Positions 50,156-60,490 of a stretch of DNA of 64,000 bases are shown here, piece by piece (position 1 is the stretch's first letter; each line of letters begins with the position of its first letter). The notes beneath the pieces are model-generated. The model searched no databases. It was given only the letters and a program-made list of their open reading frames with translations, and had not been told where the DNA came from. The DNA is taken from positions 1 to 64,000 of the forward strand of contig PPXM03000002.1 of assembly GCA_003707065.3 (NCBI GenBank), written 5' to 3'. A program made the translations under genes and the position numbers. Origin of the DNA: Trigonopsis variabilis (taxonomy: Eukaryota > Ascomycota > Trigonopsidomycetes > Trigonopsidales > Trigonopsidaceae).

Positions 50156-50351
50156 CCTTGTTGGAGACCAGGAGAATGGAGACCAGGAGCATACGATTAA
50201 ATACAGTCTCTGCGTAAACGATATCGTAGAGCGCCTAATGATAACGTGGCTTGATACATTGCTGCATGTCGTATTCGCCAGCAGTACTACTTACAGCAGA
50301 GTCGATCTGACAATGAGTAAAGGCTTCAAGAAGGCTAAAGTCGTCCTCCCT

Positions 50352-50672
50352 TACAATTGAAGCTGATTTCCCAATTGAAGAGCTCTGAGCTAAGAGTCCA
50401 GTCTGTCGTCCGATGTCGACGTCCAGACTCGTCGTTAGGGTTACCTGGGGTGAAGTATTACAATTGAAGCTGATTTCCCAATTGAAGAGCTCTGAGCTAA
50501 GAGTCCAGTCTGTCGTCCGATGTCGACGTCCAGACTCGTCGTTAGGGTTACCTGGGGTGAAGTATTACAATTGAAGCTGATTTCCCAATTGAAGAGCTCT
50601 GAGCTAAGAGTCCAGTCTGTCGTCCGATGTCGACGTCCAGACTCGTCGTTAGGGTTACCTGGGGTGAAGTAT
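50352..50672. repeat. Tandem array 3 x 107 bp
   Basis: Three essentially identical head-to-tail 107-bp units starting at 50352, 50459 and 50566. Each begins TACAATTGAAGCTGATTTCC and includes GTTAGGGTTACC near its end. A partial match to that end (GTTAGGGTTACCTCACTA) recurs at about 50710. Near-perfect identity implies recent expansion or gene-conversion homogenisation. Confidence 0.95.
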
Positions 50673-50970
50673 TACCTCACTAGATGGCACCGTCGCCATG
50701 CTCTCGTCCGTTAGGGTTACCTCACTATCAGTGTCAACGTGTCGCCATTGGCCTACATAAAGTCCTCACTATAGATGTCAAACCTTGTAGCACGCGTGAC
50801 AGTAGGAAAAGCCGTCATGAGCCGTCAGGGAAAGCCGTCATGAGCTTATTCTATAACCCAGACTAAGCGCTACCGCTGTTTGCGGCATACTGCCCACTCT
50901 CTACTACAGCTCGACTGTCTTTCTGACTCTTCTTGACAGGTCTGACTTGCGTGAGGACCTACAGCTGGCA

Positions 50971-51075
50971 CTGGCCCACAAGTAGCTGGGTCAAGTCTGC
51001 ACTTGCTACCTGCTTCTGGCACTGGCCCACAAGTAGCTGGGTCAAGTCTGCACTTGCTACCTGCTTCTGGCACTT
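50971..51075. repeat. 51-bp tandem repeat, 2 copies plus part
   Basis: CTGGCCCACAAGTAGCTGGG recurs at 50971 and 51022 with identical sequence between; a third partial unit begins near 51065. The unit length is divisible by three, so frames stay open across it, but no gene is supported. Confidence 0.85.
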
Positions 51076-51567
51076 GCCCCTGCACCGCACCATCCTCCAT
51101 TCTGGTACTGTCCTGCACCATTCATTCTAGTACTGTCCTGCACCATCCATTCTACACTGTCCTGCACTGTCCTGCCTGTCCTGCCTGTCCTGCCTGTCCC
51201 GCACCATCCATTCTACACTATCCTGCCTGTCCCGCACCATCTCCATTGCTGGTCGTCACCACCGATACGTCAGTCGTTCCGTTGCCCCTTTCTAATTCCG
51301 GGGCCCTTTGTAACCACCAGCGTTGGATTATCGCTGCAGTCTACACCACCATCTCCTTGCAAGACGTTCCAGAGCTACAGTCGCTCGAGTAGACGCTAGT
51401 CGCCCTTGTCCTGCTCTTCCAAGCTCCCGCTTATCCAAGCTCCGCTTATCTGTCCTTCCAGCCTCTCCTGCGTCCTATCTTGCCTTTGTCTGGATCACGA
51501 TCCACCCTGACAAGATCCACCCTGACGCTCGTCACCGACCTCGTCACCGACCGGGCATCAGCAATAA

Positions 51568-54492
51568 ATGGAAAATTCCCCCTCTTTCTCGCCAGAACCC
51601 CCGTTATCGATAGCGCTCCGCCGGCTCCGCGACCGCGGCCAGGATCTCGACCAGGTCTCGTCCTCGCCCTACAGCTTCTCCTACTCGCCCGACGATGACG
51701 CCCACTCGCCCCGCTCCCAGGTCCTCAAGCGCTCCGTCAAGCTCTTCGAGGCCGATCTCGCCGACGGCGCGACGCTGCCGCCGCTGACCAGGAAGCTGTC
51801 GTCGCCCGAGGAGCAAGACGTGCGCAACGTGCTCGATCTGCTGCACAAGCTGCGCATCACCGCCTCCGAGAACCTCGACACGATCAACCAGGACCGCTTC
51901 CTGCCCCCGTTCGAGCCCCTCCCCGAGACCACCGGCGACCTCGAGCGCCTGACGGCCGAGCTCACCCGCGAGCTGCGCCAGAGCGAGTACGCAGACGCGC
52001 TGCTGACCCAGGTGCCGCTGGCCAAGGTCAGCTGCCTGCTGCGCAACCACCTGGAACAGAACCACCGCAAGCAGATCATCCTCACCACCCTGGCCGCCGA
52101 GCCGTGGACGATTCTGTCGTGCAACGACTTTGCGTCCGCGGTCTTTGGCCGCTCGCACACCGAACTCAGAGACCAGTCCATCCTGTCGCTCATCTTCCCC
52201 GACCGCCGCCGCTGGCTGCGGTCCATCCTGGCCGCCGATACCCCCGCGCTCCACAAACCCGCCAAGAACTTTGGCTTCCGGCGCATCCAGTCCACCCACG
52301 ACCTCTTCTCCTCCAACCGCCTGCCCAAGCTCAAGTCGGGCGCGTTCAACAAGTCGCCCCGCCACGTGTCGGGCTCGCACCAGTGGCCCCTGGCGGACGT
52401 GCCTGTGTCCACCGAGCCGTCCAACGAGCCATCCACCGAGCCGTCCACCGAGCCGCCCAACGAGCCATCCACCGAGCCGCCCAACGAGCCATCGTCCTTC
52501 AACGACTCGGAGATCGCCAGCTTCGACCACGAGTTCTTCACCCACGTCAAGCGCACCTTCTCCTCGGCCGCGCTCGTCGACCACATGCCCGCGAGCCAGT
52601 CGCGCCTGGCCCGGGGCGTCATCCTCTGTGGCGACGTCCTCCCCATCCTCAAGAGCAGCGGCAAGTGGGCGCCGGCCACGTTCTGGGTCAAGGAGCGCAA
52701 CGGGCTGCTGGTGTGGGTGCTCCAGCAGGTGGTCGAGGACGTGTACTACGTGCGCACGGACCGCCTGGGCAACATCTGCAAGTGGTCACGCTCGCTCGAG
52801 CAGCTGTTTGAGCAGGCGACGTTTTCGGGGCACAACATCACGGCGCTGGTCCCGCAGCTGCCGCTGAACGGGCTCGCGATCGACACCGACGCGGTGTCGC
52901 GCACGAGCTACTACACGGCCGTCAAGCAGACCGGCAAGGGCGACGTCAACCTGCCGTGCGGGATCGACGTGATGACGGTGCAGGCGGCGGAGGGCCAGGC
53001 GTACAACATCGTCGCGTCTGGCACCACGGCCAGCGAGCTGCTGTTCCGGATCTCGTCGTTTGGCAACATGGCGGGCCTGATGCTGGTCCGTGCCGCCGAC
53101 CTGCACGTGCTCTCGTACAACAAGGCGTTTGGCCTCAGTCTGTTTGGGGTCGCGGATCTCCACGAGCGCCGGGTGGACGAGATCGTGCCGCGGTTCGGCG
53201 ACCTGATTGAGATTCTGCGCGAGAGCGGCGACCTGGACGGCGACAGCCTGGTCAGCGAGACCATGTTCCGGCGCGCGGGGACGCTGCTGCTGCTGCGCCA
53301 GGGCCACGACGTGGACCAGTTTTTCCGGCTGCCGCCGCTGGCGGCGCGCCACCGCGACGGCAGCAGGGTCGACGTGGACATCCAGATGCGCGTGCTGAGC
53401 GAGGCGGGCATCTTTGCGCTGTGGATCTCGTACTCGCGGCGCGAGCGCACGTTCAAGGACGTGGTCGACCTCAACTCGCAGCTGTCGCTGCTGCGGCAGC
53501 ATCTCAAGGCGACCAAGACGCTCGACCCCGACGCGATCGAGGAGGAGAGCGACGACAGCGGGCCCGCCAGCCCCGACGTGGCGGTGGCCAACAACATCGA
53601 GCGTCTCGAGGCCGAGTCGCAGCTGCTCAAGACGCACCACAAAGGGCACAGCCACTCGTCGACGCTGAGCGACTCGTCCATCAAGCTCAAGAAGGACATT
53701 GGCGACTTTGTGATCCTCGAGCAGATGGGCGCGGGCGCGTACGGCGAGGTGAAGCTGGCACGGTACCGGGATCCATCGCACAAAAAAGTGGTGCTCAAGT
53801 ACGTGATCAAGAACCGGATCTTGGTCGACACGTGGACGCGGGACCGGAAGCTAGGCACCATCCCGCTCGAGATCCACGTCCTCATGTTCCTGCGCAAGCA
53901 CCCCCACCGCAACATCGTCGAGATGCGCGACTTTTTCGAGGACGACCAGTTCTACTACATCGAGATGGAGCCCCACGGGCTGCCGGGCATGGATCTGTTT
54001 GACTACGTCGAGGTCAAGACCGACATGGCCGAGCAGGAGGCGCGCGGGCTGTTTGTCCAGATCGTGCGCGCGGTCCAGCACCTGCACGCGGTCGGCGTCG
54101 TGCACCGCGACCTCAAGGACGAGAACGTGATTCTCGACGCGCGGGGCGTGGTGAAGGTGATCGACTTTGGGTCGGCCGCCTACGTCAAAAACGGGCCGTT
54201 CGACGTGTTTGTGGGCACGATCGACTATGCCGCACCCGAGGTGCTCGAGGGCAAGAAGTACGCCGGCGGGCCCCAGGACGTGTGGGCGCTGGGGATCCTG
54301 CTCTACACGCTCGTCTACAAGGAGAACCCGTTCTACAACGTGGACGAGATCATGGACGGCGACATCCGCGTCCCGTTTGTGCTCTCGCCCGCGTCGATCG
54401 ACCTGATCAAAAAGATGCTCAATCGCAACGTCGACGAGCGGCCGACGATAGACGAGATTGCGGCCCACGAGTGGTGCGACGACCGGCGATAG
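51568..54492 (+). CDS. PAS-domain serine/threonine kinase (PAS kinase)
   Basis: 974 aa, single exon. A nutrient-sensing kinase that in yeast directs glucose toward glucan synthesis and represses translation. PAS-like folds lie at about 165-230 (QIILTTLAAEPWTILSCNDFA), 390-430 and 497-545. A repeat of (S/P)TEP/NEP motifs falls at about 281-312. The kinase domain runs from about 706 to 972, with the Gly loop GAGAYGEV at 721-728, Lys744, HRDLKDEN with Asp848, DFG at 866-868 and APE in AAPEVLEG; all catalytic residues are intact. GC content, above all at third codon positions, is far higher than in genes of the left half, which opens long spurious frames on the other strand. CTG codons fall at conserved leucines, supporting the standard code. 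Confidence 0.94.
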   Translation: MENSPSFSPEPPLSIALRRLRDRGQDLDQVSSSPYSFSYSPDDDAHSPRSQVLKRSVKLFEADLADGATLPPLTRKLSSPEEQDVRNVLDLLHKLRITASENLDTINQDRFLPPFEPLPETTGDLERLTAELTRELRQSEYADALLTQVPLAKVSCLLRNHLEQNHRKQIILTTLAAEPWTILSCNDFASAVFGRSHTELRDQSILSLIFPDRRRWLRSILAADTPALHKPAKNFGFRRIQSTHDLFSSNRLPKLKSGAFNKSPRHVSGSHQWPLADVPVSTEPSNEPSTEPSTEPPNEPSTEPPNEPSSFNDSEIASFDHEFFTHVKRTFSSAALVDHMPASQSRLARGVILCGDVLPILKSSGKWAPATFWVKERNGLLVWVLQQVVEDVYYVRTDRLGNICKWSRSLEQLFEQATFSGHNITALVPQLPLNGLAIDTDAVSRTSYYTAVKQTGKGDVNLPCGIDVMTVQAAEGQAYNIVASGTTASELLFRISSFGNMAGLMLVRAADLHVLSYNKAFGLSLFGVADLHERRVDEIVPRFGDLIEILRESGDLDGDSLVSETMFRRAGTLLLLRQGHDVDQFFRLPPLAARHRDGSRVDVDIQMRVLSEAGIFALWISYSRRERTFKDVVDLNSQLSLLRQHLKATKTLDPDAIEEESDDSGPASPDVAVANNIERLEAESQLLKTHHKGHSHSSTLSDSSIKLKKDIGDFVILEQMGAGAYGEVKLARYRDPSHKKVVLKYVIKNRILVDTWTRDRKLGTIPLEIHVLMFLRKHPHRNIVEMRDFFEDDQFYYIEMEPHGLPGMDLFDYVEVKTDMAEQEARGLFVQIVRAVQHLHAVGVVHRDLKDENVILDARGVVKVIDFGSAAYVKNGPFDVFVGTIDYAAPEVLEGKKYAGGPQDVWALGILLYTLVYKENPFYNVDEIMDGDIRVPFVLSPASIDLIKKMLNRNVDERPTIDEIAAHEWCDDRR

Positions 54493-54580
54493 AGAGAGCA
54501 CGAGTGGTGCGACAAGATAGAGAGATTGCAGCACACGACTGTGTGCGACTGACATTCGTTGTATTATAGAAGGGAGCATT

Positions 54581-54661
54581 TGACATCCGTCGTACCAGCA
54601 GGACCATTGACCACCGTCGTATCAGCAGGGCCATTGACCGCCGTTGTACCAATCAGCCGTG
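54581..54661. repeat. 27-bp tandem repeat, 3 copies
   Basis: Units starting at 54581, 54608 and 54635 share TGACNNCCGTCGTACCAGCAG with few differences. They begin less than 100 bp after the PAS kinase stop, probably within the 3' UTR. Confidence 0.8.
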
Positions 54662-55467
54662 TCGCTGTCAATGCGCGTACCAAGATTCTGGACCACGCAG
54701 TGAGGTGCCAGTGCCAGTGAGCGCCAGTAGGTGTTACGAGCCAGCCCTTGCATCCGCGTTACCACCAAGGTGCCGATGTCTCAGTAGGCATGAGTCGCTA
54801 ATGCGAAGAACACGGCTACGTGAGTCGTCTAGATAGTTCCCTTAGTGCGAAGACCACGCGTGAATTAGAGTGGAGTAAGTGAAGATGGATAGTAAAGATC
54901 GATAGTCAAGACGGATTACTCTCACGTATCTAGTCACCGCTGACGAGGCGCCGTCCGTACTGCATGTCACCTCGGTGCTCGGTGAAGCTTTTCAAACGTA
55001 AATAAGCTAACTGGCCAGCGACACCAGCCCTTTTGAGTCGTCTGACCGAAACGGTCGGCTTTGTGAGGAAAACGAAATGCGACGGGTGCTTACCTAAGCT
55101 GACAAACCAAGCTAGACCAAACCCGTCGGAACGGCACCAGCATGACGATGAAGCCGCGGTTCAATTCCCAGTTTAAGAATGGGCCAAAAGCAGACGTAAC
55201 GTATCGGAGAACAGGCCAGTCGCACACTAACCGTTGATGGAAGCTTGAGAGTACACAAATATTGGCCAGCGGGCAAGGCCAGTTTTGGCCCTCGGATGGC
55301 CAATGATTCAGGCGCACTGTTCCCGATCTAGGTGTCTGGGAGAATGATGTTGTTGTTGACGATCCAACAAGGAAGCCGCGGGCCAAAAGTGGCTCCTTCC
55401 TCCGAGGAGATGGGAACGATCGCCGCGGACGCATGGTCCGGCCTTTTGGAAATTTGCTAAGACAAGG

Positions 55468-55517
55468 CATTCAGCAAAGACATTCGCAAAGACATTCGCA
55501 AAGGCATTCAGTAAAGG
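55468..55517. repeat. 12-13-bp tandem repeat, 4 copies
   Basis: CATTCGCAAAGA-type units, two of 12 and two of 13 bp, head to tail. Confidence 0.8.
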
Positions 55518-55814
55518 CAATTCAGCGTCTTGAAAGACACGGAGACTCTAAAATAATAAAGTGGAGTAATTTCTGGTCATTTGATGCCTCTGGCGGTGGA
55601 GTGATTAGAGGCCAAATAAGAATGGTCGAAACCTTATTGCTGCACGATCGTGGGGCTACAATGGAAGACAGTAGCAATGTCATCTCTTGGATGGATAGAT
55701 GGAATGAGGATAGGAGCTCAAACGAAGAGATTCAGAGCAGCAAACGCGATAATAGGCTCGACAGAGCTGAATTGGCCGCCCAATTGGATACTATGTTTCT
55801 TGACAAAAATGCCT

Positions 55815-55889
55815 CCTACTATGCCCCTACTATGCTCCTACTATGCTCCTACTATGCTCCTACGCCTCTACTATGCTCCTACGCCTCCA
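55815..55889. repeat. 12-bp tandem repeat, ~6 copies
   Basis: CTACTATGCTCC units with CTACGCCTC variants, ending about 25 bp before the stop codon of the gene at 55916-56541. Confidence 0.8.
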
Positions 55890-55915
55890 CTACATGACAG
55901 CAAGATAAGCACTAG

Positions 55916-56541
55916 CTAATTACTCTCTTCATCTTCAGAGACAACACTCCACTCGGACACCTCGTCCTTCGTCCGCCCGCGATCTCGCAGCTCCTCCACC
56001 GACCACGCCAGAAGCTTCTTGTACGTGACCATGTTCTCCTTGATGGCGATTATCTGGCTCTGTATCTGGTGCAGCTGGCTTGACGTTTCCTTGTTCAAGG
56101 CCACCAAAGCCATCATGACCGATACGGGGTCGGTCGACGGAGATTCAAGACAAAGCTTGCTCAGATAAAGCTGGACGGGATCGTTATCCTAATATTAGCC
56201 GTGTTCTGGATCATCCATACCTCTCTCGTTAGCCACAACACAAAGCCTCGCTGGCCAGAGTTGAACTCGTCCCATCTAATATTGGACTCTCGTTGTATTT
56301 TGTAGATTCGAAACCCTGCCAGCGTCTTTGACTTGCTCAGATAACTTTCAATCAGGTCGAAATGGCCCCCAAAAACCCATCGCAGGAAATGTAAGTCCTC
56401 TTGACTAGGCTCGTCCAGCTCGCGATGATAGGTCTCGATATCCAACGGCACGCGCTCAGCGTGGAAAAGAGGGGGATCGGAATGAATATTCAAGACACAG
56501 CTCAACGCAGCATACGCACGCTTATCGGCAGGACAGGGCAT
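55916..56541 (-). CDS. Unrecognised 197-aa protein
   Basis: Two exons, 56541-56221 and 56188-55916, joined in phase across a 32-nt intron (GTATGG donor, GGCTAATATTAG acceptor). The start is the ATG at 56541 (MPCPADKRAYAAL); the frame continues upstream only to a stop at about 56600, so a further 5' exon is possible. The first half is a compact mixed region with Trp- and Phe-rich blocks (FLRWVFGGHFDLIESYL, RGFVLWLTRE). The second half is helical with heptad-like spacing (about residues 130-165, SQLHQIQSQIIAIKENM) and ends in an acidic tail (SEDEESN). No signal peptide or span. I do not know the family; the balanced composition and typical ultra-short intron argue for a real gene. Confidence 0.6.
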
Positions 56542-58117
56542 CGGTAAGAAAACGCAGAGTCTGGCAAGATGGCCTCCTCTCCATTGTCCCAACCGTTACC
56601 ATGGGATGATGCGACTGCTGCGATAACAGGCAAGATCGAGTAGGCCGTTTGCGCTCAATTGGAGACTGCTGAGTACATGGAATCGCAGAGATATTGGATA
56701 TTATTGCTTTCCATGGGAAATTCGACGGCACACCGACAAGTAGACGATGTAAACATGTGCTCAACATGTGATTACGGCCATGACCAGGCCGACCATCCTA
56801 TATAATGCAAATCCCCTCTTCCGTGGAAACTCCATCTTTCCCGAGCATTATCGTACTGCAGAGTAGAACTGTCAGGATCTGCTGTGATCGACGATCTGTC
56901 TGGTTCGATTGGGCGATACGCCAGGGGCTGTCAGCCGGCAAAGATTCCCTCGTTCACGGGGAAGGCGCTGGTTCTGAGAAAAGAGCCTTACTTGATTAGA
57001 CTGACGCTTACTTCAGAACGGAGCTCTATTCCAGACTTTTTTCCGATGCCATGCGGCCATCTCCGTTTCTTTTCCTCGTACATGCCAATTGCGCCAAGAC
57101 TGTAATGGAACTTTGCTAGCGCTGTAAGGGGCCTAAACTCAACGCCCGCTTTGCGACAGAAAGCTATTGCCAAAGTCGAGAATCGAGCAAATCGACATCT
57201 GCACTGCAATAAATAGGAGCGTCTAGTTAACCCAGTGGCCCTTCTCTCTCATCCATTGCACACGCAAAGATCCAAGTCCAGGATGGCCATTGTTCAGGCT
57301 ACGAGGTGGGCAAAAAACTTTTCGTCACCGGTATCTACGTCATGGCCTGGTCGCCCAGGAGTTGATCTCCCAAATTGGGAATTTGGAAAGCTGCAAAACC
57401 GTCTGGGAACCCAGGACGAAAAGATCAAAGGGGAAAGACAATTACACATCACTGAAAACAATGCCTTTTAAGGCGGCCAAAGACGAAACCAGACAATTTG
57501 CAGCATTAGTAGAAAAAAACGCTCGCCAAAAAAATGCTGGTCGAAAGCCTCGTCCAATTCTCAGTGTGCAGGCGTAAAGGATCGAGTCGATCTGACGACG
57601 TGGAAATGTGACTACAACGTCACGACGGTGATAAAGTCAACCGGCTCTAGACGAAAAAGGAAAAAGGAACGACCAAGGAAGCCGAGAAGGCCAGGTGTCG
57701 GGAAAAGTGAGAAAAGGAAATTGTCCAACAAAAGTTGTCGACATAGGATGACTAGGAGAGAACGCTGGCTGGGAAAGTGCTCAACAAGACGACGCTAGGA
57801 ATTACCAGTCATAAAAGCATAACGGTAGATTACAAGATCCGCTGGAAAATTGTTCGTCAGGATCGTTTAAACGACCGTTCCGGTTAGCCACGATCACTTT
57901 CCATTTCGGAGACACAAGATTCCGAAGTGTCGGTCAACCGTTCGACCCAGCACTGGTATGTGCGGTTAGCAGGTCAAAACTTTGGACCCGCGGCCACTTT
58001 TGTCGCCTTGCATCTCTGTCGTCGAGGGCCTTTTTAGGCTCCTGGCCTTCCCTTCTTTCTCCAAATTCTCGTCGCTGGTTTGATTCTTGTTGACCGTTTC
58101 GTTCGCTCTCCTTGCCC
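56542..58117. other. Intergenic spacer
   Basis: 1.6 kb between divergent genes. A 38-codon basic ORF at 57461-57577 starts with ATG but has no supporting feature. C/T-rich sequence precedes the Myb gene start. No RNA gene recognised. Confidence 0.5.
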
Positions 58118-59260
58118 ATGTCCGTCATCCGAAGAGGTCTTTGGTCGCCCAGTGAAGACCAGCGTCTGCTGGATCTTGTCAACGACCAGGGCGGGCCCAG
58201 CAACTGGCTGTCGATTTCAAAGCGCCTGGGCACTCGCACTCCCAAGCAATGTCGCGAACGATATCATCTGAACCTGAAGCCGACGCTGAACCACTCGCCC
58301 ATCACCGACGAGGAGGGCGAGATCATCGAGCGGCTGGTGGAGAAGATTGGCAAGAAGTGGGCGATTATCGCCAGGCATCTGAATGGCCGGTCCGACAATG
58401 CGGTCAAGAACTGGTGGAACGGAGGCGCGAACCGTCGCAGGCAGAACGAGAAGCGCCGGAGGCAATTAGGGGACCAGTCGAGGCCCTTGTCCTCAGGCCC
58501 GTCCAGCCAGACCTCCCTGCCCAAGACGTCCTCGTCGTCGACCCGTGCCTCGAGCCAGCAGCAGCCGTCGCCAGAGATCAAGGAAATGTCCCGGTCAAAC
58601 ACAGAATCGCCGAAATCGCTCGAGTACGCCAAGGACCACGCCTATTCGAATCTTCCTCCGGTCTACATGTCTGCTCCTCTGCGAAGACACTCCTTTTCCT
58701 ACGATTCCTACCCCGTGCCTTTCCAATCTCACCCTGCAATGAGCCAGCAGCCGTTGCCGGTGCTGGCAGGACACCCTCCTGGCGCCAGTTCCCAGGCTTC
58801 GTTACCCCTATCGCAGCCCATGGCTGGCCACCCTCTGTCGTCCCGTCCTCCTTCTCACTCCTCTCCTCCTCTCGCGATTCCTCCTGGCCCGGGGTATTCA
58901 GCCTACGGCAGCCCCTATGACCGGCCTCCTTTACATTTTAATTCTCTAGCGACTGCCTCGTCGCAAGCGAGCAGTCTGTCTCAGTCTCCTTCAGACCCCT
59001 CTGCTCCTGCTTTTGCGCCTCCGGCAACTAACTACTATCCCTACCAGAACGGCCCTGGTCTGCCGTTTCCCCATTACAGCGCGCCTTATTCCTATCGACC
59101 CGTCCAGGAATCCCCAAAGCTGCCCCCTCTGTCGACCGCTCTGGCCTCGAGCGCCAGTGCAGCGTCTTCGCTCCCTCCCCCTTCGGTCTCGCCTCCGTCG
59201 GAAGCTTGCTCGAACGCGTCCAAGGACCATCGAATGGACCTCAAGAATATCCTGGCTTAG
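58118..59260 (+). CDS. FlbD-like R2R3-type Myb transcription factor
   Basis: 380 aa, intronless; the ATG at 58118 gives MSVIRRGLWSPSEDQRLLDL. Two Myb repeats at about residues 6-55 (GLWSPSEDQRLL...NWLSISKRLG...PKQCRERYHLNLKP) and 61-106 (ITDEEGEIIERLV...WAIIARHLNGRSDNAVKNWW), each with its three spaced Trp or equivalent residues. The CRERYHxNLKP and GRSDNAVKNWWNG blocks are the signature of Aspergillus FlbD, a regulator of conidiation. The rest is a Ser/Pro-rich disordered region. The extreme C-terminus MDLKNILA looks like a short linear motif. In a yeast-like fungus the target process is unknown. Confidence 0.88.
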   Translation: MSVIRRGLWSPSEDQRLLDLVNDQGGPSNWLSISKRLGTRTPKQCRERYHLNLKPTLNHSPITDEEGEIIERLVEKIGKKWAIIARHLNGRSDNAVKNWWNGGANRRRQNEKRRRQLGDQSRPLSSGPSSQTSLPKTSSSSTRASSQQQPSPEIKEMSRSNTESPKSLEYAKDHAYSNLPPVYMSAPLRRHSFSYDSYPVPFQSHPAMSQQPLPVLAGHPPGASSQASLPLSQPMAGHPLSSRPPSHSSPPLAIPPGPGYSAYGSPYDRPPLHFNSLATASSQASSLSQSPSDPSAPAFAPPATNYYPYQNGPGLPFPHYSAPYSYRPVQESPKLPPLSTALASSASAASSLPPPSVSPPSEACSNASKDHRMDLKNILA

Positions 59261-60490
59261 GCTCCATCTCAACCTCTTCCTCTGGCGGCTGCTTAGATCC
59301 ATGATCTAGCCCTCAGTGACTCATCCAACGTGGTCTTTGACCCTTGGCATTGTTTTGTCTTGCATTTAACGGTTCATGGATTGTTTTACTCTCGTAGTTC
59401 TTACGTGGGCACTTACGTACACTGATCGTCCGGGTCAGATCGCTCGCCTTTGAGTCTCCTTGAGTCTCGTTGTGCTTCCTTTGTGCGCCTTAGTCAGACG
59501 TCGCTGTCATGGCAGCAGGTCGCTCCTAAACGATAAACATCGCTCAACTGTCTCAATCCGGTATGAGTGAAGAAGACCGCAAAAGTCTTGGCCCGGCGAG
59601 CTTTTTCCTGCTTCGTTTAGGAAGGTTGTAGCTAAATATAGGCGGCCAGCATTCTTTCGGCAACTCCGACATGGCCAATGTTACATGCAAAGCGACGGTG
59701 AAAAAAAGGTAAAAAGGATCGAGAGCCACAAAGGCAGGCTCTAGATCGTGGCTACTAACTAAGTCTGGCGATGATCTGATGCAAGTTGGCAACGGTCCAA
59801 GTAGCATGTCTGATTAAGTTGGACACGACGAGCTTACTGATCACTTTATCTAACGTCAACTACAATTGGCAACCTTAGTTACACCCGCGCATTTGGATTC
59901 CCTTGTCACAGCGCAAAAACGAGCGCTTGAGACCCGCCAAGAACCGGTCAAAGCCAGCTCGAGAGCGTCAATTCCACAGCAAAGGACCAACGATCTAGGC
60001 GTTCTTAACCAGCCGCCGTCCATCTTTCTACGGCTCCACGACCTAACCGTCTTTTGAGCCCCTCGGCACTAATGGCCCATGGAAAGACTTAACGTCGGAA
60101 GCCGCAGCCGGCTTGGTGTTCCTGGAATCGTATACATGGCATCGGATCATAGTGTAGCGCTTATGTAATCTTCCGCTTTGGCTATTATGTCCCTTTTCCG
60201 AGAGGGATCCCATTCTTAATGCACCAAAACGGCAAAACTCGACCGAAGATGCCTGCCGCCTCTCGACTCGACGATTGGAAACTCGCCCTCCTCGCCCGCC
60301 CTCCTCGCGCTCGTCTACATCGCCAGCCCCGTGGGCTTCTTTGGCCGTGAGTATTGGCTCTGGCTTCCAGCAGGTCGACCGCATTCTACGAGCGGGCACT
60401 TTTGCCGCTGGATCTTCCCCACATCCGCTTTGGTCATTCCATTTAGGCAACTCCCCTTTATATCGCACCAGCATTCCATACTCGTACAAA
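59261..60490. other. Intergenic spacer between convergent genes
   Basis: 1.23 kb between the 3' ends of the Myb gene and YTA7, unusually long for a convergent spacer here. At about 60260-60345 one plus-strand frame reads a hydrophobic, membrane-like stretch followed by a GTGAGT donor-like site, but it lacks an ATG in frame. A small unrecognised gene may be hidden here. Confidence 0.4.

Larger units (their letters stand above)
49863..51567. other. Repeat-rich spacer between MED15 and PAS kinase
   Basis: 1.7 kb shared upstream region of two divergent genes. It holds three different tandem arrays (25-bp, 107-bp and 51-bp units) plus a CTGTCC/CTGCC-rich stretch at 51130-51240. No gene recognised. 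The unique parts next to each ATG would carry the promoters. Confidence 0.6.
54493..55915. other. Intergenic with several minisatellites
   Basis: 1.4 kb after the PAS kinase. It contains the 27-bp array at 54581, a 12-13-bp array at 55468-55517 and a 12-bp TACTATGCTCC array at 55815-55889. Open frames at 55433-55897 run through these arrays and lack family features. Confidence 0.55.

Noticed and set aside
51604-53915. Several 240-340-codon frames antisense or out of frame to the PAS kinase
   Set aside because: They are artefacts of extreme GC3; none has domain features and the kinase frame is complete.
55147-55175. GGTTCAATTCC-like stretch resembling a tRNA T-arm
   Set aside because: No matching D-arm or acceptor stem at the right distance.
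55433-55897. 154-codon plus-strand ORF
   Set aside because: It reads through two 12-bp minisatellites and has no family features.
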